Source: an uncultured Bacteroidaceae bacterium | GTDB taxonomy: Bacteria > Bacteroidota > Bacteroidia > Bacteroidales > Bacteroidaceae | Length of the DNA: 51,407 bases | Reading direction: 5' to 3' | Assembly (NCBI GenBank): GCA_905234125.1 | Contig: CAJOGQ010000021.1 | Coordinates: 1 to 51,407, forward strand | Shown here: one piece after another, positions 27,915-35,976 of the stretch | Numbering within the stretch: position 1 is the first letter of the stretch | Layout: each line of letters opens with the position of its first letter | Position numbers and translations under genes: made by a program | The notes under the pieces: generated by a model | Told to the model about the DNA's origin: nothing | What the model saw: only the letters and a program-made list of their open reading frames with translations | Database searches by the model: none

Positions 27915-28859
27915 ATGTCTTCGGATAATAATCAAGAGAAGGGTAGGGCAACCAGCACCATTGCCGTCATATCCCTGATCATTGTTGCACTGGCCTGTGT
28001 GGCCGTGTGGTTCCTCTTCTTCCGTGGTGGCTCTGATGCCGACGAACGGACGGTTTACGACAACATCATGCGGTATGAGCGAGAACGGAATCTCGATTCG
28101 CTCGATGTGGCGCTCAACGACTATTTCGACACCTACAATTCCGACGCCTTCCACTATTCCCAACTGAAAGGTCTGCACGACCGCTTCTTTACTGAGCGTT
28201 CAGACTGGCAGGAGGCACAAGATGCCATGTCGATGGAGGCTGTGCGTCATTTCTTGGATGTCCATCCCGATGGATACTACCTCTCCACCGCTCGTCAGAC
28301 ATTGGACTCCCTGTCATTTGCCATAGCCGTGGAGGCTGATACCTACGAGGCGTATGAACAGTACATCGCCCAGTTCTCTCAGGGTAAATATGTGAAAGAG
28401 GCGCGCAAGAAGATGAACGAGCTGGAGAACGTAGAACTGACCGTTGAGGAGAAGACCGCTGTCACAGAGACGCTCAGCGCCCATTTCAACGCTTTGGCCG
28501 ACAACGATCAGGATGCCATTACTGCCACGCTGGCCTCTCAAATCAACTCCTACATCGGCAAGAACGACCCTGAACTGGAAGACATCTATGCCTATATGCA
28601 GAAAATGCACTCCTCCAGTCGCATGATTGTTTTCTTGGTCAAGAATGTTGTGGTGACCAAAGTCGAGGCCGCAGGTCGCAACCTCTACAACGTCCAGTTC
28701 GCACTCGACGAAGAGACCTACACACGCAACCATTCTTCTGAACAGACAGAGAAATCCGAAGGTGCAGAAGCCCCCACACCCACCGAAATCAAGTCCTTCT
28801 CTGGCACAGCCATCCTGAACGAGGGCATGAAGATTACCTCGTTGGTGTTGAGAAAGTAA
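27915..28859 (+). CDS. Membrane-anchored protein of unknown function
   Basis: A 314-residue protein. A short cytoplasmic head (MSSDNNQEKGRATS) precedes one membrane helix (about 16-38, IAVISLIIVALACVAVWFLF). The rest is largely helical, with TPR-like features (EAVRHFLDVHPDGYYLSTAR, EAYEQYIAQFSQGKYVKEAR), and a C-terminal NTF2-like part rich in conserved aromatics. It resembles Bacteroidales proteins of unknown function. I chose the ATG at 27915, after the repeat leader; a longer reading through the repeats is an artefact. Confidence 0.75.
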   Translation: MSSDNNQEKGRATSTIAVISLIIVALACVAVWFLFFRGGSDADERTVYDNIMRYERERNLDSLDVALNDYFDTYNSDAFHYSQLKGLHDRFFTERSDWQEAQDAMSMEAVRHFLDVHPDGYYLSTARQTLDSLSFAIAVEADTYEAYEQYIAQFSQGKYVKEARKKMNELENVELTVEEKTAVTETLSAHFNALADNDQDAITATLASQINSYIGKNDPELEDIYAYMQKMHSSSRMIVFLVKNVVVTKVEAAGRNLYNVQFALDEETYTRNHSSEQTEKSEGAEAPTPTEIKSFSGTAILNEGMKITSLVLRK

Positions 28860-28878
28860 CGATGGAATAAGCTTACGT

Positions 28879-29487
28879 ATGCATCGACATTTTTTTGTGT
28901 TGATCAGCATTTTGTTCTTGTCTGTCTCCATGTTCGCAGACAACGACTTGCCTATCATCGAAGTGAAGGCAGACAGGACGATGATTTACCCTCAGCGAAT
29001 GGAGCTGACGGGGGAGGAGTCGTTGATGGATGTCCTCCAGATGGTGCCAGACCTGATGATTGCAGGTTATGAGGATGTCATCTCCAATTATAATCTTCGC
29101 ATCGACAACTGTCCGATGAATGGTGACACCAGATTGATTCTTAGCCAGATGAAAGCCAAGAACATCGCTAAGATTCAAGTGTGTGACAATACGGGTGTGG
29201 CGAAGGGAACCATTGGAACGAATAAGGTCTTAGACATCAACATGAAAACGCCTGAAGCGTTGCATGGTTTCGCAGAAGGATAGGGGGGCTTCGGAAAGAA
29301 TGTGGAAAGTATTGGGGTTGTGAATGCGTTATATGGCAGTAAACATACAGACCTCTATACCAATGCGTCTTATCGTCATCTGGATGGGAATGAGGAGTAT
29401 CTGACGCTTCGTGCAACGAATCGTTTTGATGACAGAAACCATGTTTGCAGATTTCATCAACACAGGAATAATCACCCTCTTCCTTAA
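28879..29487 (+). pseudogene. Decayed outer-membrane receptor (TonB plug domain) remnant
   Basis: The first reading frame (28879-29283, 134 residues) has a signal peptide (MHRHFFVLISILFLSVSMFA) and a plug-like domain (LMDVLQMVPDLMIAG then YNLRIDNCPMNGDTRLI, and IAKIQVCDNTG). It stops at a TAG at 29281-29283. The same frame continues beyond the stop with plausible beta-strand sequence (GGFGKNVESIGVVNALYGSK, YRHLDGNEEYLTLRATNRF) to about 29427, after which it changes to nonsense. The whole barrel of about 500 or more residues is missing. I read this as a receptor inactivated by a nonsense mutation and a deletion. Confidence 0.7.
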
Positions 29488-29532
29488 TTTCTTGTAAGTG
29501 GGGAACGCATTCCAACTAATTATAATAAACAA

Positions 29533-29853
29533 ATGGCAAGCAATTCAGACTTTGTGCAATACATCGCCGACCAATGCGCAGGGGCAGGCGCTATAACGGT
29601 GAAGAAGATGTTTGGCGACTATGGCATCTACTGCGACGGCAAAATCTTCGGACTCATCTGCGACAACTGTTTCTATGTGAAACCCACCGATGCTGTGCGC
29701 CCATTGCTTCGTGTCGTGGACATGCGTCCTCCATACGATGGGGCAAAAGATTATTTCTACATTGCCGATGTGGACGACCACGATTATCTCTCCCTGATTG
29801 TTCGTGAAACCTGTCGTTCATTGCCAGAACCCAAAGCAAAGAAAAAGAAGTGA
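29533..29853 (+). CDS. TfoX N-terminal domain protein
   Basis: A 106-residue protein made of a TfoX N-terminal domain only (ITVKKMFGDYGIYCDGKIFG then CDNCFYVKPT). In gamma-proteobacteria the full TfoX promotes competence; the short single-domain forms have no proven function. A basic tail (PKAKKKK) closes it. It lies between the receptor remnant and the hairpin-rich gap. Confidence 0.85.
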   Translation: MASNSDFVQYIADQCAGAGAITVKKMFGDYGIYCDGKIFGLICDNCFYVKPTDAVRPLLRVVDMRPPYDGAKDYFYIADVDDHDYLSLIVRETCRSLPEPKAKKKK

Positions 29854-29861
29854 CCCGTAAA

Positions 29862-29915
29862 AGAAACCATACGTTTCTCGTAACCTAACTGGTAGTTTCT
29901 CGGTAAGAAACCACC
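29862..29915. repeat. Two adjacent GTTTCT/AGAAAC hairpins
   Basis: AGAAAC (29862-29867) pairs with GTTTCT (29873-29878). Just downstream GGTAGTTTCT (29891-29900) pairs with AGAAACCACC (29906-29915) with one mismatch. The same AGAAAC/GTTTCT words occur in both. They may act as a terminator after the TfoX gene. The rest of the 302-base gap to the toxin gene holds two promoters and a T- and A-rich leader. Confidence 0.6.
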
Positions 29916-30016
29916 CTTTTCCTTACGACTAATTATCCGTTTGTTGTTTTGGCTCTATAAACATACCCCTTTGGGATGATTAAGCAGATTGGACTGATTA
30001 AAAAAATGGGGAATCG

Positions 30017-30048
30017 TTTGGTGAGTTGGGAAAAAGGTTGTACTTTTG
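30017..30048 (+). promoter_or_regulatory. Distal promoter of the toxin-antitoxin pair
   Basis: The -33 box TTTG is at 30017-30020 and the -7 box TACTTTTG at 30041-30048, 20 bases apart. The toxin start lies about 108 bases downstream. Confidence 0.55.
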
Positions 30049-30119
30049 TGGCCGAATCAAGAAAAATAAAGGGGAAACGAAAGAATTTTTGATAAAAAAG
30101 AATGTTTTCTTTCCAAAAG

Positions 30120-30151
30120 TTTGCCCGAATGGAATAAATACATTACATTTG
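30120..30151 (+). promoter_or_regulatory. Leaderless promoter of the toxin-antitoxin pair
   Basis: The -33 box TTTG is at 30120-30123 and the -7 box TACATTTG at 30144-30151, 20 bases apart. The toxin ATG starts at 30156, only 4 bases after the box, so transcription would begin at or within 1-2 bases of the start codon. Confidence 0.7.
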
Positions 30152-30155
30152 CACC

Positions 30156-30500
30156 ATGAATGAAGATATAAGAGAAACATATCATTCTACGGAATATGAC
30201 GAATACTACGCCAGCCTTGATGCAAAAACGCAGGCGAAGTATGACTATGTGGAACTGATCATCAAAACTCAGTATGTGGTTAACAGGAAGTTCGTGAAGA
30301 ATCTTGAGGGAACCGAGTTCTACGAGGCACGAATCTCTGTGGGCACAAATGAGTACCGTACGATAATATTTGCCGTTGATTCTATCTCATTCATGGAGAG
30401 CAAGCAAGTGCTTTTTCTGAACTCATTCTTGAAAAAGAGCACCAAGCAATATAAAGGAGAAATTGAAACTGCACGACAGATTTTAGACAAATACATTTAA
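30156..30500 (+). CDS. higB: RelE/HigB-type toxin
   Basis: A 114-residue RelE/ParE-superfamily protein, probably a ribosome-dependent mRNA endonuclease. The pattern KFVKNLEGTEFYEARIS then NEYRTIIFAVD matches the phage-derived Gp49/HigB group (Pfam Gp49-like). The toxin gene precedes the antitoxin gene, as in HigBA modules. A promoter sits immediately before the ATG. HigB-type toxins are normally neutralised by the adjacent HTH protein. Confidence 0.85.
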   Translation: MNEDIRETYHSTEYDEYYASLDAKTQAKYDYVELIIKTQYVVNRKFVKNLEGTEFYEARISVGTNEYRTIIFAVDSISFMESKQVLFLNSFLKKSTKQYKGEIETARQILDKYI

Positions 30501-30513
30501 GGAGGACAAGAAT

Positions 30514-30825
30514 ATGATAAAACTGGACAAGAATAAACTGGCCCAATTGACGACAGGTTCACAGCGCCTGGCCGAGAAGTATGGTGAGAGAGGCACTCCA
30601 AGCCGGGAGGAATTCGAGGCAAAGGCCAAAGCCTGGTACTATGCAGAGTTGTTGCGTGACGAGCGCAAGCGCCAGAATCTGACCCAGCAACAGTTGGGCG
30701 CACGCATTGGCAAGAAGCGTGAGTACATTTCTTCGCTTGAACAGGGTCAGACAGACATGCAATTGTCGACATTCATGCTCATAGCCAACGCATTGGGACT
30801 AAGATTCTCATTGGTGCTTGGATGA
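30514..30825 (+). CDS. higA: HigA-type HTH antitoxin
   Basis: A 103-residue XRE-family HTH protein (LTQQQLGARIGKKREYISSL is the DNA-binding helix-turn-helix). It would bind and neutralise the toxin encoded just upstream and repress the shared promoter. An AAGGAGG Shine-Dalgarno sequence lies before its ATG; this is noteworthy because most genes here show no such signal. A terminator follows. Confidence 0.87.
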   Translation: MIKLDKNKLAQLTTGSQRLAEKYGERGTPSREEFEAKAKAWYYAELLRDERKRQNLTQQQLGARIGKKREYISSLEQGQTDMQLSTFMLIANALGLRFSLVLG

Positions 30826-30903
30826 TTAGATAAAAATTATGTGTGACTTCAACAGTAGGGTTATTCATAGGACGCAACATGAATGTTGTAAATCAAAAAA
30901 ATG

Positions 30904-30933
30904 AAGCGGAAATACATTTTTTCCGCTTTTTTT
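30904..30933 (+). terminator. Intrinsic terminator after the toxin-antitoxin pair
   Basis: AAGCGGAAA (30904-30912) pairs with TTTCCGCTT (30920-30928), followed by TTTTT. It lies just before the next promoter. Confidence 0.85.
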
Positions 30934-30936
30934 GTT

Positions 30937-30944
30937 TACCTTTG
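30937..30944 (+). promoter_or_regulatory. Promoter of the sigma factor gene (-7 box)
   Basis: TACCTTTG, 37 bases before the sigma factor start. The -33 position falls in the terminator hairpin and has no clear TTTG. Confidence 0.6.
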
Positions 30945-30981
30945 TGGAACTTTTACGTCTTCCCTATAGAGTGACATCATA

Positions 30982-31485
30982 ATGACGACAGAAGCGTTTG
31001 AACATATAGCCAACACCCTGCGTCCGCAATTGGTGCAATTGTGCGAGCGGTTCTTGGCCATCAAGCAATTGCCAGAGGAGGCGGAAGACATGGTGCAGGA
31101 GACCCTCTTCAGGCTGTGGCAGATGCGTGGACGATTGGACTGTTACGATAGCCCTGAAGCCCTTGCTGTCACAATTGCCAAGAACGTGTGCATTGACCAT
31201 TTGCGCCAACACCGCATGAGGTTCGAGTCCATAGAGGCAGGCGATGTGGAGGACACAGGAGGGGCTGATCAGCGTCTCATTGAGGACGAAACGCAGAAGT
31301 GGATTCAAACAGCACTCAATCAGTTGCCCAAGACCCAGCGCCAGATGCTGACCATGAGGAGCGAGGGCATGAATTTAGATGAGATTTCAACCATTTGCAA
31401 CACCACCAAACAAAGTACCAAGACCATGATTTCTGCTGCGCGGAGATTCATATTGGGACTGCTGCGGAAAGGAGGACAACAATGA
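30982..31485 (+). CDS. RNA polymerase sigma factor, ECF type
   Basis: A 167-residue sigma-70-family factor with regions 2 and 4 only. Region 2 is EEAEDMVQETLFRLWQMR, the segment that contacts the -10 element, and region 4 is the HTH LDEISTICNTTKQSTKTMIS. Its stop overlaps the start of the next gene (ATGA), which encodes a single-span membrane protein and is the expected place for an anti-sigma factor. In Bacteroidales many such pairs respond to surface receptors. Confidence 0.88.
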   Translation: MTTEAFEHIANTLRPQLVQLCERFLAIKQLPEEAEDMVQETLFRLWQMRGRLDCYDSPEALAVTIAKNVCIDHLRQHRMRFESIEAGDVEDTGGADQRLIEDETQKWIQTALNQLPKTQRQMLTMRSEGMNLDEISTICNTTKQSTKTMISAARRFILGLLRKGGQQ

Positions 31486-32117
31486 AAGACTTAAATGACA
31501 ACACATTGCGCCAACAACTCATCCAGCGTTATCTGGATGGCGAAACGACGGTAGAGGAAGAACAGGCTCTTGCCCGCTTCTATCAGCTTAGCGACGGCAA
31601 ATTCTCTGCCGAGGAAGAGGCTGTGCGCCAACTGTTGCTTTCCACCAACCATCTTGCGGATGATTTCACCCTTTCTGACGAGAAGGCAAGGGAGTTTGAC
31701 CTCATCGTGGCGAACACTCAACAGAAAGCCCGCCGCATCGTCCTTTGGCCTTGGCTGGTGGCCGCCTGTGTGGCTGGCATCGTGATGATCATTTGGACAT
31801 CACCCGAAAGTGAGAAAGACGGGACTGCCGAACCTCGGACGGTACAAACCACCCAACCCAAGAAAGGGAAACCGCAAAAAACACCGCTGGTAGATACATC
31901 AGAAATGATGCCCCAATCGTTCCTTGTCACGCTTCCCTCCTCCAAGGCTTCACCCCATCCGTCGGACACAGAGGATGATCAGAGCGACCTGATTTCTGTC
32001 GATAGTGTGTTTGGGGTGACATCGTGTCCAGACCCAATGGCAGAGTATATCGCTTTGTCAGAAAAACTAAAACGAGAATGCGACGAAGTTTTCCAAACCA
32101 TTGACTATCCATATTAA
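31482..32117 (+). CDS. Membrane protein, probable anti-sigma factor
   Basis: A 211-residue protein with a helical N-terminal half (LIQRYLDGETTVEEEQALAR, typical of anti-sigma N-terminal domains), one membrane helix at about 87-105 (VLWPWLVAACVAGIVMIIW) and a Pro/Ser-rich outer part. A GGAGG lies before the ATG at 31482, which overlaps the sigma factor stop. The role is inferred from position and topology; I see no classic zinc-binding anti-sigma motif. Confidence 0.7.
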   Translation: MKDLNDNTLRQQLIQRYLDGETTVEEEQALARFYQLSDGKFSAEEEAVRQLLLSTNHLADDFTLSDEKAREFDLIVANTQQKARRIVLWPWLVAACVAGIVMIIWTSPESEKDGTAEPRTVQTTQPKKGKPQKTPLVDTSEMMPQSFLVTLPSSKASPHPSDTEDDQSDLISVDSVFGVTSCPDPMAEYIALSEKLKRECDEVFQTIDYPY

Positions 32118-32129
32118 AAGAACAAAAAA

Positions 32130-34139
32130 ATGAAACATTATATCTTAATCTTGGCGATGCTGTTGAATGCCGTCGCTGTCCATGCACAAAAGGAGAACAA
32201 AATCCAGACACTGATTCGTTATTTGAACGATAATCATCCCATGGGACTTCTATGTAGCATCACCAGAGGAGAAGACGCACTGACGGAATCCTTTAGCTAT
32301 GAACATGCTTACGACATCACTAAAGACAATAACATCAATCGCTATCAGCATCAAATGCTCAAAGACACCATTTTGCAGTATTTCCTCGATGCATCGGCTG
32401 ATGCTGTTGCCTGTCACCATCGTAAGACTTCTTTTGGAACAGACGGAAGCATTGATTATGCATTAGCATTAGCCACTTTCGATAATGCTGTTGCCAAACT
32501 ATACGAAAGGTATCATGTGTTTGAGTATAAGCCTGCGAAAGAAAGCGCATTTTTCTCCTATCACCCAGAGCGTCAATACAGCCCTCTTGTGATGGGCTAT
32601 CACAAACAAAGTACAGAAAAGCAAACCACGCAAACGCTTGATTTCAATGCCGTCCGTTCCATCATCGAAAACATCGGCCATGAGAATGGGATTGAAACTC
32701 ACTCTGTTTCATATCGGTACAACACACAGAAGGACAAATTATACCCAGAACTCTTGTATCAGATTCAAGTCCGTGACCCCAACACGGGTGAGATGAAGTT
32801 ATTCGAAGGTGGTGACAGATGGGGAGTGGAGGAAGGAGGATGTAGTGGCACGCTCTATATCTTTCCAAAAGAAAAAGCGGATGCGGTAGCTTTCACATTA
32901 CATAGGGTATTGTTCAATTATTTGCACAACAACTTAGATAAGCAATTCTATTACGATTATACGGGCTTTGGAGACTACACCATACGGCTGTTTCAATATA
33001 ATACCGAGCTTGCATACGGCTGTGCAGAGATGGCACCAGAACACATATTTGCAAAAAAGGATAAGTTCGGACGCTACACCGTCTTATTTGTCGACCATGT
33101 GGATTCCACTTTCACCCTGCCTGATGGCTATGAAACCATGCAGTCATACGACCATGGAAAGGTTGTTCACCTGCTTGACTATGACGGATTGAAAGTGGAA
33201 AAAGGGAATCCCAAAGCATGGCTTCCATTATCATGGTTTGATCAGACCACACAACAACTGGGTATCCAAAACCTGCCATATCCGCAGAGACTGGAATGGG
33301 TGGGAGGAGAAACTTTCCGCCAAATCTTCACATGGCAGTGGAATATCAACAAAGATTCCATCAACAGCATCAGGAACAAACTCGTCAACAATTCTTTCAG
33401 CGACCTGAAGCATGTGGAATCACATACATTGCATGGCGACACCATCGAATTGACGGCATCAAACTCTCATGACAAAGAGGACAGGTTCATTTGCAAGATG
33501 TATGGGAAAGGGGAAATGTACACCGCTTCGATGCAATATTTCATCGAGAAGAAAGCCGAAGACTTCCCTGTTCCGATGCCTTTCGAAACTCGATGGGTCA
33601 ACGACTTCATCCAGCAGATGACAGACTCTGCTTACATGAAGGAATACGCTGTTCACTACAAATACGGAAAGAAATCCAACCCCTCCAGCATGGGAGAAGT
33701 GCAAGGAAGATTGTATGTGCTGGCAGGAGATGACTATCGGATTCCTGCAGAAAAGTTCACGCAATCACAACTCAACTATGTGAGAAATCACAGAAATCAA
33801 GCCTTTCACATCGTGGAGGAGTACAGAGACTTTTCTCACTTCATCCGCATAACCGACCGCATCCTTGTCCGGTTCAACTCTTTGAAAAATGAGTTTCAGC
33901 TCCTCTGCATCGACCACGTGGATGGCAAGTGTGGTACCGCATCATTGATTATAAATATGGAAAGAAGAAATACTTGCCTACGCTTTAAGTTCGGAATAAC
34001 GATGGCAAACCAATTAATTTTCTCCCATTCTTGTTCAATAGATGTAGTTTTGATGTCCGTTTGTTGTCCTTTCTTTGATTGGACAACAAACGGACAACAA
34101 CTGGAGAACAACTGGACAACAATCAAAGGTACTCTATAG
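32130..34139 (+). CDS. Secreted protein of unknown function, with a probable 3' frameshift
   Basis: A 669-residue reading frame with a signal peptide (MKHYILILAMLLNAVAVHAQ) and no domain I recognise. Its N-terminal part is Tyr- and His-rich. It starts 12 bases after the anti-sigma-like gene, so it is likely part of that cassette. Near the 3' end, after GTGGATGGCAAG, the sequence reads TGTGG. If only one TG were present, the frame would continue WYRIIDYKYGKKKYLPTL and stop at 33988, a convincing protein end. The current frame instead runs 50 more codons through a repeat-rich gap. I think the natural protein ends at 33988 and the extra TG (33930-33933) is a mutation or an error. Confidence 0.6.
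   Translation: MKHYILILAMLLNAVAVHAQKENKIQTLIRYLNDNHPMGLLCSITRGEDALTESFSYEHAYDITKDNNINRYQHQMLKDTILQYFLDASADAVACHHRKTSFGTDGSIDYALALATFDNAVAKLYERYHVFEYKPAKESAFFSYHPERQYSPLVMGYHKQSTEKQTTQTLDFNAVRSIIENIGHENGIETHSVSYRYNTQKDKLYPELLYQIQVRDPNTGEMKLFEGGDRWGVEEGGCSGTLYIFPKEKADAVAFTLHRVLFNYLHNNLDKQFYYDYTGFGDYTIRLFQYNTELAYGCAEMAPEHIFAKKDKFGRYTVLFVDHVDSTFTLPDGYETMQSYDHGKVVHLLDYDGLKVEKGNPKAWLPLSWFDQTTQQLGIQNLPYPQRLEWVGGETFRQIFTWQWNINKDSINSIRNKLVNNSFSDLKHVESHTLHGDTIELTASNSHDKEDRFICKMYGKGEMYTASMQYFIEKKAEDFPVPMPFETRWVNDFIQQMTDSAYMKEYAVHYKYGKKSNPSSMGEVQGRLYVLAGDDYRIPAEKFTQSQLNYVRNHRNQAFHIVEEYRDFSHFIRITDRILVRFNSLKNEFQLLCIDHVDGKCGTASLIINMERRNTCLRFKFGITMANQLIFSHSCSIDVVLMSVCCPFFDWTTNGQQLENNWTTIKGTL
34054..34124. 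repeat. 16-bp perfect inverted repeat joined to four 11-bp tandem repeats
   Basis: TGTCCGTTTGTTGTCC (34054-34069) is the exact reverse complement of 34081-34096, with an 11-base loop. The right arm begins four near-identical 11-base units: GGACAACAAAC, GGACAACAACT, GGAGAACAACT and GGACAACAATC (34081-34124). It lies in the apparent extension of the gene before. I see no gene from here to 34421 other than the promoter at 34361-34392. Confidence 0.75.
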
Positions 34140-34360
34140 TTAACCCTGAACTAAGCCGACAGTAAGGGCAGGCTACACTCCCTTTCATTTTTGACACATT
34201 TGCATCTTCTTGCGTCCTTGATTCACAACAGAGGTTTCGTAAAAGAAAGAACAGATTCATTTGTCTGAGGAACAGAAATATACGGATAGGCTTGTAAACT
34301 TTTTGTGAATGGCAATTTTGTAACATGACGAAAATGTGAAATATTTGTGAACTCGATTTC

Positions 34361-34392
34361 TTGGCGTTTTGAGGAAAAAAGTCGTAACTTTG
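34361..34392 (+). promoter_or_regulatory. Promoter of the YD-repeat-like gene
   Basis: The -7 box TAACTTTG is at 34385-34392. A TTGG-like -33 lies at 34361-34364, 20 bases upstream. The start codon is 29 bases downstream. Confidence 0.6.
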
Positions 34393-34421
34393 CAAGTGAA
34401 ACTTAAAAAACATAAAAGACT

Positions 34422-35489
34422 ATGAGAAAGATTATCACAATCATCATCTGCCTGATGGGCATGGGAAGTGCTTCTGCCCAAACTCCACAGAAGTACACGG
34501 AACGTCTGGACAGCATCATCACGAGTCTGGAATTTGGAAACGGCTCGAAGTATGTGTTTCAGTATGATGAGGATGGGCGCCTGGTGGAACTTGTCCATTA
34601 TTTCCAAAGAGATGGGCAATGGAGTGACCCGGAACAAAAGCTTTATCAATATGATGAGCAAGGGAGAATCACCACCATCGTCACCAATTCCACTTTGGGG
34701 GGCAGGAAGTATGAGCCTTTTCGTGAACGGGCAGAATATGACACGGAGGGACATCTTGTCTCTTGGACGTATGAACAGGAATCGGCCAACAATGGAGAGT
34801 GGTATCTGAGAGGAAAGAAGATGTTCGAGTATGATGCACAAGGTAACCAGACTGCCGTCATGGAGTATAATGCAACGCTCATGGAACAGCTCAAAGAGAA
34901 ACTGAAGCATGAAAAGGAGTATGACAAGCAGGGAAGGCTGACAACCCAACGTGACTATGAGTTCATCGCTGGTGACTCGTGGCTTTGGCGTACATATTCT
35001 TATCTATATGACAAGAAAGGGAATCTCGTCGAGATCAAGAGACTCTTTTCTGAGCGATATGAGGGCAGGCCATCTTATGCCGGCATGACCATCAAGAAGA
35101 CCTACGACCAGCAAGGGCGCGTCACGTCACAATCCACCGAGTTTGAAGAACAATTCAGTAAGGATGAATACTACTATGACACGCATGGGAACCTGATCCA
35201 GATAGCCACCTTCTTCCCCTTTGATGGATGTCTTGAACATGAGAAGAACATGACCTTCACCTACGACATGGACACCCCAGCCTCGTCTGTGATGGGACTC
35301 TCATCCCCTGACGTGCTCAACACAGATTTTGCCCTGAAGAACCAACTGAACCTGACGTGCAAGCCTCTCAGCGTGTATGCGAACGAGAATAATGCCCCAC
35401 GCCGCCATGAAGAGGCTACTTATTATTACTCTCCCATTGAGGAGCCTGTTTCACCTACCTCTTTGAGCCAGATGGACTCTGTGAAGTGA
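34422..35489 (+). CDS. Secreted YD-repeat-like protein
   Basis: A 355-residue exported protein. After the signal peptide (MRKIITIIICLMGMGSASAQ) come about eight imperfect repeats of the type FQYDEDGRLVEL, YQYDEQGRIT, AEYDTEGHLVSW and FEYDAQGNQT. These are YD/RHS-like beta repeats that form a shell or filament. In Bacteroidales similar short YD proteins have unknown function. The frame stops at TGA (35487-35489), and the same frame continues open for 378 more bases (next entry), so the stop may be a mutation, a natural end or a readthrough. Confidence 0.75.
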   Translation: MRKIITIIICLMGMGSASAQTPQKYTERLDSIITSLEFGNGSKYVFQYDEDGRLVELVHYFQRDGQWSDPEQKLYQYDEQGRITTIVTNSTLGGRKYEPFRERAEYDTEGHLVSWTYEQESANNGEWYLRGKKMFEYDAQGNQTAVMEYNATLMEQLKEKLKHEKEYDKQGRLTTQRDYEFIAGDSWLWRTYSYLYDKKGNLVEIKRLFSERYEGRPSYAGMTIKKTYDQQGRVTSQSTEFEEQFSKDEYYYDTHGNLIQIATFFPFDGCLEHEKNMTFTYDMDTPASSVMGLSSPDVLNTDFALKNQLNLTCKPLSVYANENNAPRRHEEATYYYSPIEEPVSPTSLSQMDSVK

Positions 35490-35501
35490 TGTGATTATCT
35501 G

Positions 35502-35867
35502 GTGAAGCTCGCCAGAGAGGTCGTCAAAAACTTTGGCCCTGGCTACTATCGGGAGTACAAGAAGCCTGACATTTCTGAACTGAGAGTGTTCTCCGACAGC
35601 AATGCCCAACATCCAGAGATACAGCGAAACGTAGGCAGGAAGTACTATACGGTCACCTTCCCATACGACAAGACCCAGGAGCGACTCGAATGGGATTATG
35701 CAGCCCAAGTGTCGATTTGGGAAGATGACGGAGAGCCCAAGGAGGTGATGCTTGGATGCGGTTTGGGCATCCACTTTGCGTTCCGTCCCTATCGCCAATG
35801 GGTGAAGGAAGGCATCAAGGACACAAACATCATACCTTACCAGTCTTATCCCCTCCTGCGATTGTAG
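35502..35867 (+). CDS. In-frame continuation after the YD-repeat gene (small protein or broken 3' part)
   Basis: A 121-residue frame starting at a GTG, in the same frame as the YD-repeat gene and separated from it only by the TGA at 35487-35489. The sequence has protein character (LAREVVKNFGPGYYREYKKP then GRKYYTVTFPYDKTQE) and no stop until 35867. No ATG and no Shine-Dalgarno sequence precede it. It may be the C-terminal domain of a longer protein cut by a nonsense mutation, or the body of a separate gene that lost its start. I do not recognise the domain. Confidence 0.45.
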   Translation: MKLAREVVKNFGPGYYREYKKPDISELRVFSDSNAQHPEIQRNVGRKYYTVTFPYDKTQERLEWDYAAQVSIWEDDGEPKEVMLGCGLGIHFAFRPYRQWVKEGIKDTNIIPYQSYPLLRL

Positions 35868-35887
35868 GATGTGAACTATCAACAAAA

Positions 35888-35920
35888 GCCCCCAGCCGTC
35901 TTCACAGACGGCGTGGGGGC
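35888..35920 (-). terminator. Terminator of the encapsulin operon
   Basis: GCCCCCAGCCGTC (35888-35900) pairs with GACGGCGTGGGGGC (35907-35920) with a one-base bulge. Read on the minus strand, the hairpin is followed by CTTTTGTTG, so it best terminates minus-strand transcripts, here the sulfur operon. Confidence 0.7.
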
Positions 35921-35976
35921 GGACAAAAAACTTCATCTTGATAGACAGAAGTTATGCGCTAGAGCTAATACGAGGA

